64,000 nucleotides of DNA from Stenopsyche tienmushanensis (taxonomy: Eukaryota; Arthropoda; Insecta; Trichoptera; Stenopsychidae): contig WACJ01000520.1 in assembly GCA_008973525.1 (NCBI GenBank), positions 496,001 through 560,000 on the forward strand, written 5' to 3'. Every line of letters starts with the position of its first letter. Within the stretch, counting starts at the first letter, position 1. The position numbers and the translations under genes were made by a program. Under the pieces are notes generated by a model. That model was not told where the DNA came from. It searched no databases and saw only the letters and a list, made by a program, of their open reading frames with translations. Shown one piece after another: positions 8,401 through 21,000 of this stretch.

Positions 8401-11400
8401 ATATTATTCTTCAACTTCTCCAAATGATAAAAAAAACGATTTAAATCTGTCAAATTGATGCACTTATTGCAAAAAAATTGAATACATTTAAAATTAAGCG
8501 AAACTATTTTGATGTCTTATTAAATTTCTGATTATGCTAGTAAACTTCTTCGAATATTGGCAACAAATCTTCCGAATTGGTTATCAAAATAGCAGAGGTA
8601 AATAACTAATGTATCTTACGAAGAATAGAAAGCAATTTGAAGAGATGCTTCAGCAATAATCCTGGTCAATAGGAAGACAATCACAATCAACGACAGGAAA
8701 TAAATCACTTATATACAAGCATACAACAAAGCTGATTTTTCTATGAAATGCAAGATTATTCAGAGGGTTTGGCTATCTTTCGATTGATTTTAAATGCAAC
8801 CATTCTAAAAATTTATATAATTTCACGGTTTTAACGAAGAATCGCCTATATACACTTGGGTCTGTTTTTATGCGATAAATATGTTCTACATATAAAAAAT
8901 TCGCATAAAAAAGACTACATAGAAAACTGAGGGATAGTTTACATTATTTTTAAAAACCGCAAAACTTCGAATCATTGTGACAGAATGTACCAAAAATCGC
9001 ATAAAAAAAGTTTATAACAAAATTCATATAAATAAAAACAATATTATTATCATTAAAAAAACGTACTTTTTTAATGATTTTTTCTCAAGCCTTATCAAAT
9101 TATAACAAATTGACTAAACATTCTTCGTTAAGGTATAGTTTTTTCGGTCGACATTAAAAAGGCTCTAAGCATTTAAACGCATCTTTATTAATATATATTA
9201 ATTTCCATTAAAATTTCTGCTTGTAGTGATTCTAATAGCAATTTAAAAGAAAATTGCTTGAAATAATTGAGAATTTCTTTGCGCGTAAAGTATTTTAAAT
9301 CTCCTTGTAATTACAAAGGACGCATGGATATCGGCGTGGAACGTTAATTTCAAAAAACAATTATTTCCGGGGGTCCACTCTCGCATTCCCTTATATGATT
9401 GCAGGGCTTTGTAATTAAAATTTATTTCTCAGCGGAGGTTAATTAAGTTTTCGTTTTCTATTAAGTTTAATTTAAACACGTCTCTCCCTCGAGGACAAGT
9501 TTGCCAAGGGCTCAACGGGCGACAAATCTTTTGTAATTCGGCGCTGTTTCCAATTAGACAGTTGTGGTTTTGCCCCTCCCAGTCCGGCCCTGCTCAGACG
9601 GCGGTTTGGGCTCGCTGCGGGCTCATTCGCCTGGTAACAAACAACCCTTAGCGGGCCACCCCATCCACGGCCAGGCATTAGTGGTTATCGGGACGGCATG
9701 CCTAAATACGATCATGTTTGTGTAAAAGCCTTAACCCGCCAGCAATAATGGCTGTGTGGAAATTTCAAACATCAAAATGCCGGCGATCGCTCCGAACTTC
9801 AAATGTTGTGCCCACGCAAATTATGATCAAAACCGAAATCAACAAAAGCATCCCAGTTTGTCTAACAGCCTTATTGAGGATTTTCTGGGCAGGCGGGTGT
9901 AAAGTTTCGAGTAGACCTCCAGAGAGCTCTCTGTAAACCGCTTTGCAATCTATAATATAAACATAGGGACATGTGGATATATTCAATATTTTTTTGCAAT
10001 CTAATTGGACTTCGAAGAGGATTTGCATGGAAGCTTAAATTCCATTCAATGGAATTTGCTATTATATAAAGGAAAAATTTATACTTCAACCCTTTGTCCG
10101 AACTGAAAAGGACGGTATAAAGAGCCGACCTTAATTATTCAGTCTAAATTTGTTAATTCTCTTATTTATAACATTTCATTATGTGGAAAATCTACTTTAA
10201 TAACCCTATTATTTGAAATGAATGAAAATGGGGGTAATATTTATAATTTAATACGAAAAAGTCAGAATTAACCTTTTGCTAAAAATATTTATACAGGGTG
10301 TTTTGCACATGGACCAACATTTTTTTTTTTTTTTTTGGAGTTAGGGGTGTCTTCTGCTACGTTTCACATATAAGCCCTATATCCTAAGTGTCAGGGTTGT
10401 CGAAATATAATTTATTTTAAACATTTTGAATTATATATACATCGTTTAACAATATAGATGTCAAACCGCTGATAGCAGCACATTGATTATTTTTATACTA
10501 AAACGTCTATTGTGGAGTATGAAGAATGCAACAACAGCTTTCATCATCAGATTCAACACCATCATCCAATTCAAAGACGGTTGTATCAAACAATAAACAC
10601 AGATGCAAAAGATACACATCTGAGAAAAATATATATCTGTACATGAAAATGGAATATATGTATTGAATCCAACAAGTAGGAATCCCATTAAAGCTTCGGA
10701 ATTCTTATTTGGAAATGTAAACAAGCCGTACAAGAAGTAACACACTATTTAACACGAATGGAGCTATATTTTACTGTTGCTGTTTACCGTTAAAAGCGCT
10801 TAAGATATATACACGTTGGTAATTTATGTCCCTCCATCTACTCACCGACCTTTAACCCTGTTATGTCCATAAAAGGCTATTTGTATTATAAGAATTTTAT
10901 GAATCGTTGTATACTGCTCATTATTTTATGATACAATTATAATATGATACATGTGAATTCGCATCATTATTTACCCACCAAAATATTCCTGGATAAGCAA
11001 ATCCAAGTTAAAAATATATTTAATAAATGACACTACAAGATAAAGATTGAATACTATACCATCCTGCTACCGTATGTTATGTTTTAAATTTGGTAAAAAG
11101 ATATCCAAACCTCTGAGTGTTCTCATGGAAACATTTAAAGTAATTTCGGTTCAACATGATCGCTTAAAAGTCAGAACTTTTTGCAATGACAATGATAATT
11201 GATGTTCATTTAATGTGCTTGTTGTATAAAATGATGATTTATATAGTATTAACGACAAAACTTCTTGGGCATATGTGGGTTAAACGCCTCTACCTATCCT
11301 AGACGCCCGTCCAAATCCACTGGATTATAAATTATGGTGTACGTATCCAGCAACATAGCCATCCCGTGCATACGCCCTCGGCTTCTGGAGGAGCATGAAA

Positions 11401-11544
11401 TTGTTATGCTAATGGTTTTGACAGCATGCAACTGATGATACATGGACCATACGTGTGCGTCATAAAGGCTCACTTAATGCACGAAAAGCATGACACATGT
11501 CACGCTTGTATTGTTTAGGAAATGGAGTATGAAATTGTGCTGAC
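8401..11544. other. Intergenic or intronic DNA with a GC-richer island
   Basis: No gene recognised. From about 9330 to 9690 the base composition rises well above the surroundings, and short TAATTA-type homeodomain-like words flank GC-rich blocks; nothing in it repeats elsewhere in the window. At 10291-10345 there is a CAGGGTGTTTTGCACATGG word followed by a run of 18 T, possibly a transposon end. At 10530-10610 a stretch encoding SSDSTPSSNSKTVVSNN resembles the antisense of 40405-40470. Confidence 0.4.
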
Positions 11545-11719
11545 CTGATCCCGGGAATCGTGGACGCCGCTACATCGTGTACTAGCCACGTTATGATCGG
11601 GGGTGGACTTCCAAGGACGGCGCAATCCGCCCTTCCGCCGATGGAGCTGCTGAACGAAAGTCTTGGGGGAGGTTCGACTAGGAACACCGGCCCTTGAACC
11701 TGCCCCACACTCCCGGTAA
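11545..11719 (-). CDS. Exon of a Dscam-family cell adhesion gene (first Ig domain, N-terminal part)
   Basis: On the minus strand a polypyrimidine tract and acceptor (TTTTTTTGTTGTTGTTACAG) precede 175 coding bases that end ATCAG|GTCAGC, a usable donor. The frame (start phase 1, end phase 2) encodes GQVQGPVFLVEPPPRLSFSS, then GGRADCAVLGSPPPIITW and ending STIPGIR. In Dscam proteins Ig1 begins GPVFL-EP--R--FS-S, then the first Ig Cys (here ADCAV), then G-P-P-I-W and PG-R. Dscam proteins are neuronal and immune cell-surface molecules with many Ig and FN3 domains. The second half of Ig1 should lie on another exon at lower coordinates; I did not find it in the window. Beyond the donor the frame runs on without Ig features, which fits an intron. 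Either a live exon with very large introns or a detached relic. Confidence 0.75.
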
Positions 11720-11837
11720 CTGTAACAACAACAAAAAAATAGATTTATTAAAATCACATTCATCATTCCATATGACAATTAAATTATATTATATCTTAAA
11801 AAGGCATAAGGGAAGTTATTGGTTAGTGCAGAACAAC

Positions 11838-11889
11838 GCCAATGATCATACCACTATGAAATACCGGTTCTCGTCCGATCAACGAAGTG
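11838..11889 (+). pseudogene. Decayed 5S rRNA fragment (5' half)
   Basis: Starts GCCAATGATCATACCACT and continues to ACCGGTTCTCGTCCGATC, matching about the first 50 residues of the 5S gene with several substitutions and a short deletion. The preceding flank GGTTAGTGCAGAACAAC matches the common 5S upstream flank with mutations. The A and C boxes and the 3' half are missing. Helitron-like sequence follows directly. Confidence 0.8.
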
Positions 11890-11892
11890 TTA

Positions 11893-12099
11893 CTTCACCA
11901 AACCAATATGCGCCAACATTGTACATCTGCTAAACGTCTTGCAAAACAAATTCTGCACACAAACAATAGTTGCTCTGATTCAAAAACCTTCGGTGATGTG
12001 CACACAACCACTCTTTTGAGTTTCATCGCAGTCGGATGAATGGTATAGGAGCGTATGTAATACATACAAAAGACAAACATTCATTTTTATATATATAGA
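11893..12099 (-). mobile_element. Helitron-like 5' terminal fragment
   Basis: Read on the minus strand it starts TCTATATATATAAAAATGAA, a start seen in insect Helitrons, followed by TACCATTCATCCGACTGCGA and a stretch also present at 62132-62330 and, in a diverged form, at 35965-36149 and 39998-40235. No open frame for a Rep/helicase protein. The assignment rests on the end sequence and repetition, so it is tentative; any dispersed non-autonomous repeat could look like this. Confidence 0.45.
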
Positions 12100-12105
12100 T
12101 TCTTT

Positions 12106-12533
12106 AAACTAATTGTTGATATTATTAAAAATAAATAGGAACCAAGTATTAAAAACAAATTACCTATTTATTGAATTTTATTTTGGATAGTGCCATTATA
12201 TGGGGTGATTTGATTTTTATCCTGAATTATTGCTTGGAATTGATCCGGGACCGAAAAGATAAAGATCATTTTTTGTGTGGGCGTTCAATAAAATTTTATA
12301 TAATATTTTTTTATAAAAAAATGACAAAAATCTGCACGAATAACTCCCCCCTTTCGATTTCATAACAAAGTCTTTTTTGACCGCTTAACCTAAAATATCG
12401 TGCCAGACACGCGATAATTAATATATCATAGAATACATATATATTATATCACAAGTAAAAAGCGTAATACATAGACTGAAACAAACATAAACAACGCGAA
12501 TATATTCAATCAGAGGTTTAAAAATATACATGT
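12106..12533. other. AT-rich DNA without recognised features
   Basis: Short open frames only. Runs of TATATA-type simple sequence at about 12420-12450. Confidence 0.5.
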
Positions 12534-12770
12534 GCAGGGTGCGACAGGGAAACTACCCCATTTTAAAATTGAATAACACATTATAGAAAATATCAGCATC
12601 TCAACGCATAGATCAGAACGATAATCGTCTTAATGATTTTTTTTAAATATAACTTAATTAAAGACTTTAAATATTTTTCTGTAATATGGAAAAAGAAGTT
12701 AAACTGATGTTTCATATACTATTAGTGATATTCGTTTTTAAAATAAGGTAATTTCCCTGCCACACCCGAC
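12534..12770. repeat. Short TIR element (MITE-like), family M copy 2
   Basis: The left end is GCAGGGTGCGACAGGGAAAC and the right end in reverse complement is GTCGGGTGTGGCAGGGAAAT. Both continue with a CC(A/T)TATTTTAAAA-like stretch, giving an inverted repeat of about 35 bases around 237 bases of non-coding DNA. Related to 8155-8400 and to single ends near 13845 and 47418. Confidence 0.65.
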
Positions 12771-13679
12771 GAATAGCCGATCGCTATATAATACGCGCTT
12801 TCTGGAAATTTTACATGTTAAATAATTTTAGAAACTTGAGTATCTTTCTTTCAATCTGTTGATCCATAACTTAAAATACAGCAGCATTTAAAGGCTGAAG
12901 TGTAAATGTTACTTGTTAGCTGCTGACATCTGGTGTTGTTTAAGATTTGGAAAGTTGCCCGTTTCCACAACCGACAAAAAATATGATTTAGTTCTTCGTC
13001 GTTTCCTTCCACTCTTACATAATTCCTGCGCAATATATAATGTAAGATTTGCCGAAATATCCCCGAGGGACCTGTTGATGATACAGATTCGAAATCGATT
13101 TTTTTCGTTTGGATATTTTAAACAAATTCGATTCCTATACCAAAGCGAAGTTTGCAAAATTATTCCAAAAACAATAGCCTCGTTTGAAAACTGAACGATT
13201 GAACAAATCTATAGAATTGCAATTATTGCACATGCACGTAGTGTGCAATTTCATTTGATATTGAATCCAAAAACAATAGTGAATTCGGACTGTATTCATT
13301 ATCCAAATCACTACATTTATTTGAATATCGCATGTTGAATTCGAAGCGACACTAATCGCAATAATTTTCGATTAAAATGCATATTGTTTTATGATTTGTC
13401 TAGGATGCAAAAATACATGTTATGGTGCAAGTGGGTCTCGGACACTTCCAACAATGCATTTCGACCATAGAATTAATGAACGCCCATAAATTGGGCCTTT
13501 GTGTTGCATATTGCATTTTCATTGAACTACGAGGACGTAATGAATTTTCGGGAAAACTAGGCGTAATTGTCGATAACAACTATGAAATATATTTATATGC
13601 CGAAATAAAAGAAAAACTATTCGTTGTTTCCTTTTTTATTCGAACGACTCTTTAACGAGCCTCAAAACTCTACTATGTC
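12771..13679. other. Unassigned DNA
   Basis: Open frames of 60-93 codons on both strands overlap one another (12851-13194) and match no family I know; none has supporting splice or start context. Another frame at 13422-13655 is equally unsupported. Confidence 0.4.
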
Positions 13680-13845
13680 AATGCATTGGCCAGAACTTGG
13701 ACTATTTTAGTGATATTATTTTTAAAATATTATAGATAAAAACTTTAAATGTTCTTCAGAAACATTAAGGAAAATTAAATAGATATCTCTTATATTGTTT
13801 GTGTTATTCATTTTTAAAATTAGGTAGTTTTCTTGCTGCATACTG
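13680..13845. repeat. One-ended fragment of family M
   Basis: The right part, GTGTTATTCATTTTTAAAAT followed by TTTTCTTGCTGCATACTG, matches the right ends of 8155-8400 and 12534-12770. AAAACTTTAAATGTTCTTCA further left corresponds to the body of copy 2. A matching left end is not evident. Confidence 0.5.
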
Positions 13846-16800
13846 TAAATATGTTTTATATAAATCGTTTTATTAAATGGATTGAAAAATAGGATAAACA
13901 CTTCCAAAAAATGATAGAAAACGATCGTTTTGAATAATAAAATTCTGTCTGCCTTCTTATATTATTACTAGGAACCACAAGAGATATCTCTCAAAAAAAT
14001 ATTTCATCACTTTAGCACAAAATGTACGAATGAATTTTTTTTTGACACAAGAACATTTTTCCACTATTTTTCTTCGTTTTATTACCTTTACGCTTATGCA
14101 AATTTTACACAATAGCGTTTACCTCGAAACGAAGACGGCAAAAATTGTAACGATGATTCATCGCGGGTGAATATACCAAGCAGAATATTTGGTCTTGTTG
14201 AAGGCTTTTGTGGTAGACAGACGATCGATCTCTCATGAACTCATAGACCCATGAAATTGATTGAGTGGATTTGGATGATGAGAGCTCTTGTAGTGCCTCC
14301 AAGCCAGAATTTGCCTTGCCTTTCATTGTAAGCTCACATGCTCCTGACCATCCTTCATATCCATACCATCACGACCGAACTATGTGTTCTGAGTGAATGA
14401 CTTAAAATTTATGCACAATTTTACTTAAATCTGTCTAAATTTATGTGGGTAAACAATGCAAACGATTTGTTTCCGGAATCTTATTCAATGCTCGGAAATT
14501 GGATTTTACCACGTATACGTTTTCTTTCTGGAAGAAAGAATAGAACAAAGAGGAAGCGTGATAGATCCCATATCTTATTCCAAATATGTCGAAATAGCAA
14601 CAGTGTATTTTCTCGACATACTTTGAATATATTCCAAAAACAAGGACCTGATTCAGCGCAGCATATATGAATTGAATATATCGTATAAAGCCCATTGTAT
14701 TTAATAGCATTTTGGCGTTCATTATGCGGCTTAAATTAAGTTCTACATTTTCAACATTCGGCGATACAGCTAAAAGGTTAAAGGGACCTTTAAAGACATA
14801 AAAAAAATTGACGCTCCAGGTCATCGTTTATTGCACCATCCGATATGAAAGGTTGCTGCAACACAAAGAAAGCCTCCCAGATATGAATTACAGACGTCGT
14901 CGACGACATCTATCACCCCAGGGTGACCATAAAATAAATAAATATGGGACACGGACGCGAAGAGTGAGGCATTCACGGCAGTTCCGGCGGAACTGGACCT
15001 CGGGGAGGAAACATTACATCAGGTAACGAAACACAAAGATCCTTCGTAAGCTGGTCGTAAACTTTTAGCACAATTTAATTTTCTTTTACGACTTCTAGCA
15101 TTTCATCAAACTAAGTTTTTTTTCCTCCCTGTACTCCCATTTGTGCAAGGCATCTTTATCGCCGGCCCGCAGATAGAACCCGCCTACAAAATGGGTCCGC
15201 ATTTTTAAATTGAATTTTGAGGAAAAGATTACATGGGTTACGGGCACAGGGGGGGCAGGCGAAAATGTTACAGATGAAAGCTGTACAAGTCATTGAATTC
15301 TTTGTTTAATACGGAACAGACTGTTTAACAATAATTAACCTATATATTTTGATTAAATTCGAATAAAAAAGATTACTGGAGAGGGAGCATACTTTGAATG
15401 TTTCCTTCTTCCTGGGCAGCCCTAAAAAGGGTACGAATTTTCATCATGGGGATTTTCAAAACACATTCTCTAAAATTAAATTATCTTTATTTGTCTTAAA
15501 AATATCAATAAAAACCTAACCAAAACTAATTTATTCAATCCAATTAGCTATTATTTGATAAAATTTCAATCGCAGATAACATCAAATTATAAACCATTAT
15601 TTTAAATATTTAATATATGATACATTTGTAGCCAAAATCTGTTAATATTTGATGATATTTAACTATGTTTATATGCCATATAAAATCAAGTAGCAGCTTT
15701 GAATCATTACAATTATGATAACGAATTCTAATAACATTTTAAGCTAAATTAAAGCAAATTTTCCAAATGGATATATAATTATTCAGCATATCAAATCAAA
15801 AAAGCCAGTTAAATAATTTAATATGTCAGTATAAACGAAAATTATCTCCCAAATTAAAATTAGGCTCGATTTTACAGGTGTCGCAATGATGAAATAAAAT
15901 TTATTTCACTAATGCTTCTGTAAATCATAAAAGTAATAAGTTTTCAGATGAAATCCTTAAAGTAATAAAAAGCGAGAAGATCTTTGCATTAGCCCTTAGT
16001 AGCCTTAACTCAACACAATAAAAGGGGTTTAATGTAATTAATTTTCCTTTGAAATGGTCAGGAAAATAAAACCTTAATTTTTCATTTGCTTCTCATTTTT
16101 TTTCTATTATATTTAAAAATGCAAATTACGCTACGCGGAAACAGTACCATTTTTTGGCGCTTTGTGTTAGTCGTATTTCCGGAATTGTTTTCGAGATGAA
16201 TTCCAGCGAAAATACGCCCAATCTGCGAACATCCCCCATCCCCCACACTATAATAGTACTCAGGAATGGATCAAAATTATCTTATAGACATTGGCTCGGG
16301 ACACCCACATGCTTCCTTGAAAATGACAAATTTTCATTAAATATCCAAGTTTGGCCATTAATCAAAATCGATTCGAGTTTTCCATGCATTAATCACGTTT
16401 CCCTCAAATGTCAAGATATTCCCTGAAAAGTGATGGTCCAAATTAGTTTTGGGCCCTGGATCCGCAAAAGTTTTAACTTTTGTTAACGCTATATTTATTT
16501 TATCTATTTTATTTTCCGCTTTGAATTTTTAATAAGATCCTTACAAACTGGAACGCAAAATCCAGTCAAAAGTTAAATGAACACATTAATTATGCTTTAT
16601 GTAATTTTATCTCTATTATTTTGAATAAAATATACTTTTTCTGTTTTTTTTAGGAGGATTTTCCTTGAAATAATCTCATATTTTGCTATAATCCTTGCAT
16701 GTCAAGAGGTATCATGAAATGCGAACCTGGAAGATTCTTGTAGTGGGTGACGCGCGAAATTAAACGGCAAATTCCTACTGTCAAGGATCGGCGCAAATGA

Positions 16801-18942
16801 AAAAAGGAATTTTCTACTAAGCTCAGGATCTACAGGAGGGGCAGTAAGTAGCAAATGATATTCGACCCTATTTCCAAATTGATACTGATCAACAAAGTTT
16901 TTGACAAAATCTAATGAAACTAAGACGTCGAACATTCAACGAAATCCCATAATATTCGTCCTAAATATCACCTTTATTTTCGTTTATTCAGTTTTTTGTT
17001 GCTTAAATATTTATGTATTTACAAGAATACGCTAAGTATACTATCTACTATAAAGAAATGTACTATATTAGACGTCAGCTGAGATATATGAATATTCATG
17101 TAAAGTCTCTTGGGTTCAATGTTATTGCATACTTCTTTATGCATGTTTAGACTATGCTTTTTTCAACAAATATTTTATTAAAATCTCATATTAAAAATGT
17201 AATATTTTATAAGTTTTTCCAATTTATACTGTAAAGCCCCAATTATCTAGGGTTAAATGTCTATTATTATATTGTTAAAGGTTATAAAAACATCTTGTTA
17301 TAAAAGCTTTTAATAACAACTTCCCCAATTGTTCAAAAAGTGCAAAAATGATCCTAAAACATTTACACGCAATTTTAGCAAATAGTCAAAAATAAATTAA
17401 AACATGATTGATTAATGGAAAGGTTTACTGTTTATTTGAAACAGCGAATGGTAATGAAAGGCAATGATTATCTCGGGTCATGATTTAAGCTGCAATGACT
17501 ACCGGTAGATACTCTTTACTTGTGCTATTGGCCAAGGGTATAAGAACAAATACAAATATATGCCACCAAATAGTATTAAAATATAGGTGTAAACCGTAGG
17601 CATATAAATAATTTTGTTCAACGATGCCGTTATACAAAATCCATGAATTCCAAATAATTTTAAAACCAAAATATCCAGTAAAAAGTGATAGAATTTTAAC
17701 TGGTCTAAACGCTGTCATCCAATCTAAAAATTTAAGCATTTAGTGATTCATTAATCAAATTAACCAAGATGTAATTTTAAATTGGTTACACTTGATTTGA
17801 CGATGATATGAATCTATATTATCTATAGAATTTAAAATATCTAATGCGAAAAATGCTCAAAAATCACATGAGGCTTATATTCAGATACCAAAATCAAAAA
17901 GCACGAAGAATTCTAATCCTGAAAATTCCAATTGTAGATTATTTACCCTTCCATGAAAAAAGCTTTGTTTCTTCATATCAAAAAAAAGGAGCTTCGACGT
18001 TGGATAGTTTTCCAAGTATTTGGTATTATTTGACGTTGTCTCAAAGCCTTAGATTAGATTTCTCTTAAAATAGTTATGAATTCTGTCTTCGAAATTATTA
18101 TTTAAATTACGTTTAAGGACGCTGATATAAAATATAACTCTTCCTGGAATCTCAAAAATAGGAACGACCTTTTAACATTGATTTTTAATTTAAATTCCAC
18201 CATTAAGGATTTAAAGCCCTCAAATTACCAATGAATCGCAATCAATCTTCAAATACTGATTTTATGGTTTGAATTATCTAATGTCAAAGGCGTTTAAAAG
18301 CTAATCATTCAATATAACATATCCTTTATTAAAATCTGCTATTAACGCTTTTTCAGACAATGGCAAATGCAATTATTTTTTGGCATTTAATAGCGGTTTA
18401 TCTACAAAAGTATTGTCTATAGGATTTAAATCAGTTCCGCATGTATTTTAATGTCATTATTTATAATGCTTTTTTAACATCATGTTTTTAAGAAAAATCA
18501 CAATGCTGTGAGATATTTAAAAATATTATTAATGCAGTGACGCATGGAATAAACATTGGTTCAAAATGTATAAGCTAATATGTCTTGGGGATACGCATTG
18601 GGAATAGAGTAGTTTATAAGCAAATTGTGCTAATTTCTCGTGAAGTAACCCTTAACATGTCTTTGTGAGAAACCAGTAAGAGAGATTTCTAAGATATTCC
18701 TACTCTAATTACAGTTTCAGTATAATCATGTAATTTATATATACATAAATTTAAAGAAAACCCCTTACCAATGAAATTTAATTATATTTTTCACAGTTAA
18801 ATAGGAGACATCGACATTATTTGTGTAATTATTCCTACAAATCTGATTTTTTCTCATTCAATTTTTGAAACATGTAAATAAATATTATATAAATGTTTTA
18901 CACTTACAAGACTAAAAGCATGTTGTGGCCATTTATAATAAA
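13846..18942. other. Long stretch without a convincing gene
   Basis: Several frames of 70-127 codons exist (14441-14824 minus; 14808-15026 plus; 16154-16426 plus; 16702-16935 minus; 17485-17739 minus). None matches a family I recognise. The one at 17485-17739 encodes an aromatic-rich hydrophobic peptide with two likely membrane spans (around residues 14-36 and 54-70), which in AT-rich DNA can arise by chance. At 15110-15260 the sequence is GC-richer. The rest is AT-rich and unassigned. Confidence 0.4.
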
Positions 18943-19105
18943 TACTAGCCGATATCCAGCGCGTTGCCGTCATATAAGTAATAATTCTAAAAATGAACAA
19001 ACATACAAACATTGATTTTTATATATTAAACTATACCTATGTTACTTGCGAAATCCTTAGCAATAAGTGAACGAAGTTTTATTTCAATCCTATGAACGGA
19101 TCCAA
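18943..19105 (+). repeat. Helitron-like repeat fragment
   Basis: Begins near ACTAGCCGATATCCAGCGCG and contains ACAAACATTGATTTTTATAT, then GAAATCCTTAGCAATAAGTG, which match the 40200-40235 part of the repeat at 39998-40235 in the same order. Part of the same dispersed family as 35965-36149. Non-coding. Confidence 0.5.
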
Positions 19106-20524
19106 TGATCTTATCCTATTTTAATCATTAATGTCTGATAACAAATATGATACCATAAGAAAAAAAAAAATCATCCTTATTAAATGATTTAGTATTGTTC
19201 CAAGATAATTCAATTAGCTTTGCACCCCTAAATCTGCACTCGGTTGATTACATAGAGTAGATTTGGCCGTCCCGGACGTTTTTTCAGGATGTAATGTTGG
19301 ATATGTTAACCTTTGCGCGTCGGACATTTAATACGGGCAACACCTCAATAAAAGTGAAACGTACAAGCGGCGCACTTAAATTTACGGGCCTCCTCGCACC
19401 ATATCCTCCCATAAAAGTAAACGCTCCACGGTTGGTAGGGTGGCGAGGGTGGCTCCGGGCCGCTAGGGGAGGTCGTTCCAGGACCTCCCGCACCGGCACA
19501 ATACCAATTGTCTAGCTATAGTGCTCCGTGGTGAAAAGACACAACCAGCCACCGACGCACAGTTACTAAATTACATGACTAGAGCCACTCTTTTGTAACT
19601 AACATGTGAATTTACCTTCGTGTTGAGTGGTTTCTTTTTTCATTCGCCAACATGCCCGAGCACATATAAAGGCTATTTTGTTTCCACTTGTGCTCTTCCT
19701 TAAATCCAAATTAAGACATAAAAAACCGTAAAACTCAGTTAACAACACTTCCACGCTCTCAAAATATTTACTATCGACCATTTGGGGATCAATTTTCAAG
19801 CAAAATAAATCATTAAATTTGATCCCAACAATACCAAGTATATAAATTTAATCATTTCATTCACTTTTTAATTCATTTGTATAATATTTTAAGTAAAGTC
19901 TTCATACTAATCGCATATGAATCTCATTAATAAATTATTCACTCATCAATTTGTCCATTGATCAAATGATCAAATGACAATGAATACAATACATAATCTA
20001 CAATGAAAAGAAATATATTTTTACATTATTCCATTATATTCTAATATTCCATTTGTGTTATTTTTTTTTCGTTTTATGAAACCATACATTAGCATAATAG
20101 GCTAATTTCATGCCTCTTATTATTAACACTAATCTTCCTGACATTTTTTGTATACTTATTCCTGTCATACCCGGCTAAAATGACCGATCCTCAAAGGAAA
20201 TGTATTGTTTTTAGAATCAAATGAAAATTACATGAATTACTTCTAAATATATTTCATATATCTTATTCGAATATGTATTTGTTTGTTGGTATAGTTACAT
20301 TCATTCCTTCCGCGATTCACACCAAGCTCTGTAAGTTAACTGGAATAAAAATTCCAGCCATGAAATATTTTCTTCCTGTGTTTCTTTGTAAAAACTCAGA
20401 CATATATTTCACCGAAATTCAGAATTTAAAAAAACCTTGAGAGGCTATATACAAGATTTCGATTTGATACTGTATTTCCATAAAATTTGATGCATCATGT
20501 CTGCATCAAATTTAGTATTATTAA
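19106..20524. other. Unassigned DNA with a GC-richer island at 19260-19500
   Basis: The island 19260-19500 stands out in an AT-rich background, contains CATAAAA-type words, and is open in opposing frames (19284-19499 minus, 19294-19515 plus), which is a composition effect and not evidence of coding. Candidate conserved non-coding or promoter-like DNA. The remainder may include the decayed 3' part of the piggyBac remnant, down to about 20270. Confidence 0.35.
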
Positions 20525-21000
20525 AAAAATTTAATCGTTTCTATGTAACAATAGTAGTCCTTCTTGCAAATAGTTTTGTGACCAGTGAAACACTTGTAAA
20601 AAAATGTCTATTGTTTCTCTCTTTTCCATCCCTGTGAATGCTTCTATCAGCTTGAGAACAACAAACTATCCAAGTGGAAATGAATCTTCTCTTCTTTTAT
20701 TCTTTCCCAAATAGGGAATCCATTTATTACATTCTTGCTATTGACGTCAAATACTAACCAGAATATTATTCCAAGCTTATCTGGTTTATTTGGTATGTAT
20801 TATATAAATCTACATCTAGCCTTAAATGGAAACAACTGGTCATCAACAGTAATGTATGCAACGGGTTTATAACAGTTTTGGCTGCTTTCAATAAATCGGT
20901 CCCACATTTCAGATATCATAGCAAATTTAAAACATATCAAAGCTATAAATGCATCTATTTTTGCATTCAGTTCCCAATTATTCCTCAATAATCCAAATGC
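20525..21000 (-). pseudogene. piggyBac-like transposase remnant
   Basis: A minus-strand frame of 62 codons (20800-20988) includes MWDRFIESSQNCYKPVAYIT and VDDQLFPFKARCRFI, the part of the DDE_Tnp_1_7 domain that carries the first catalytic Asp (the family has TVDE; here TVDD keeps the Asp). One stop later the frame continues YIPNKPDKLGIIFWLVFDVN then NGFP, as in piggyBac proteins. Further on another frame gives NRHFFTSVSL and TKLFARRTTIVT, the family's D-N-(F/W)-FTS-LA-L and TTIVGT blocks. Stops and frameshifts make it inactive. It is a different family from the element at 44028. Confidence 0.8.

Noticed and set aside
10291..10400. Transposon end CAGGGTGTTTTGCACATGG
   Set aside because: CAGGGTG starts are common to many unrelated repeats and no partner end, coding trace or second copy is visible here.
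14441..14824. 127-codon minus-strand frame
   Set aside because: Aromatic and Asn-rich peptide of AT-rich origin without a family; overlapped by an opposing frame.
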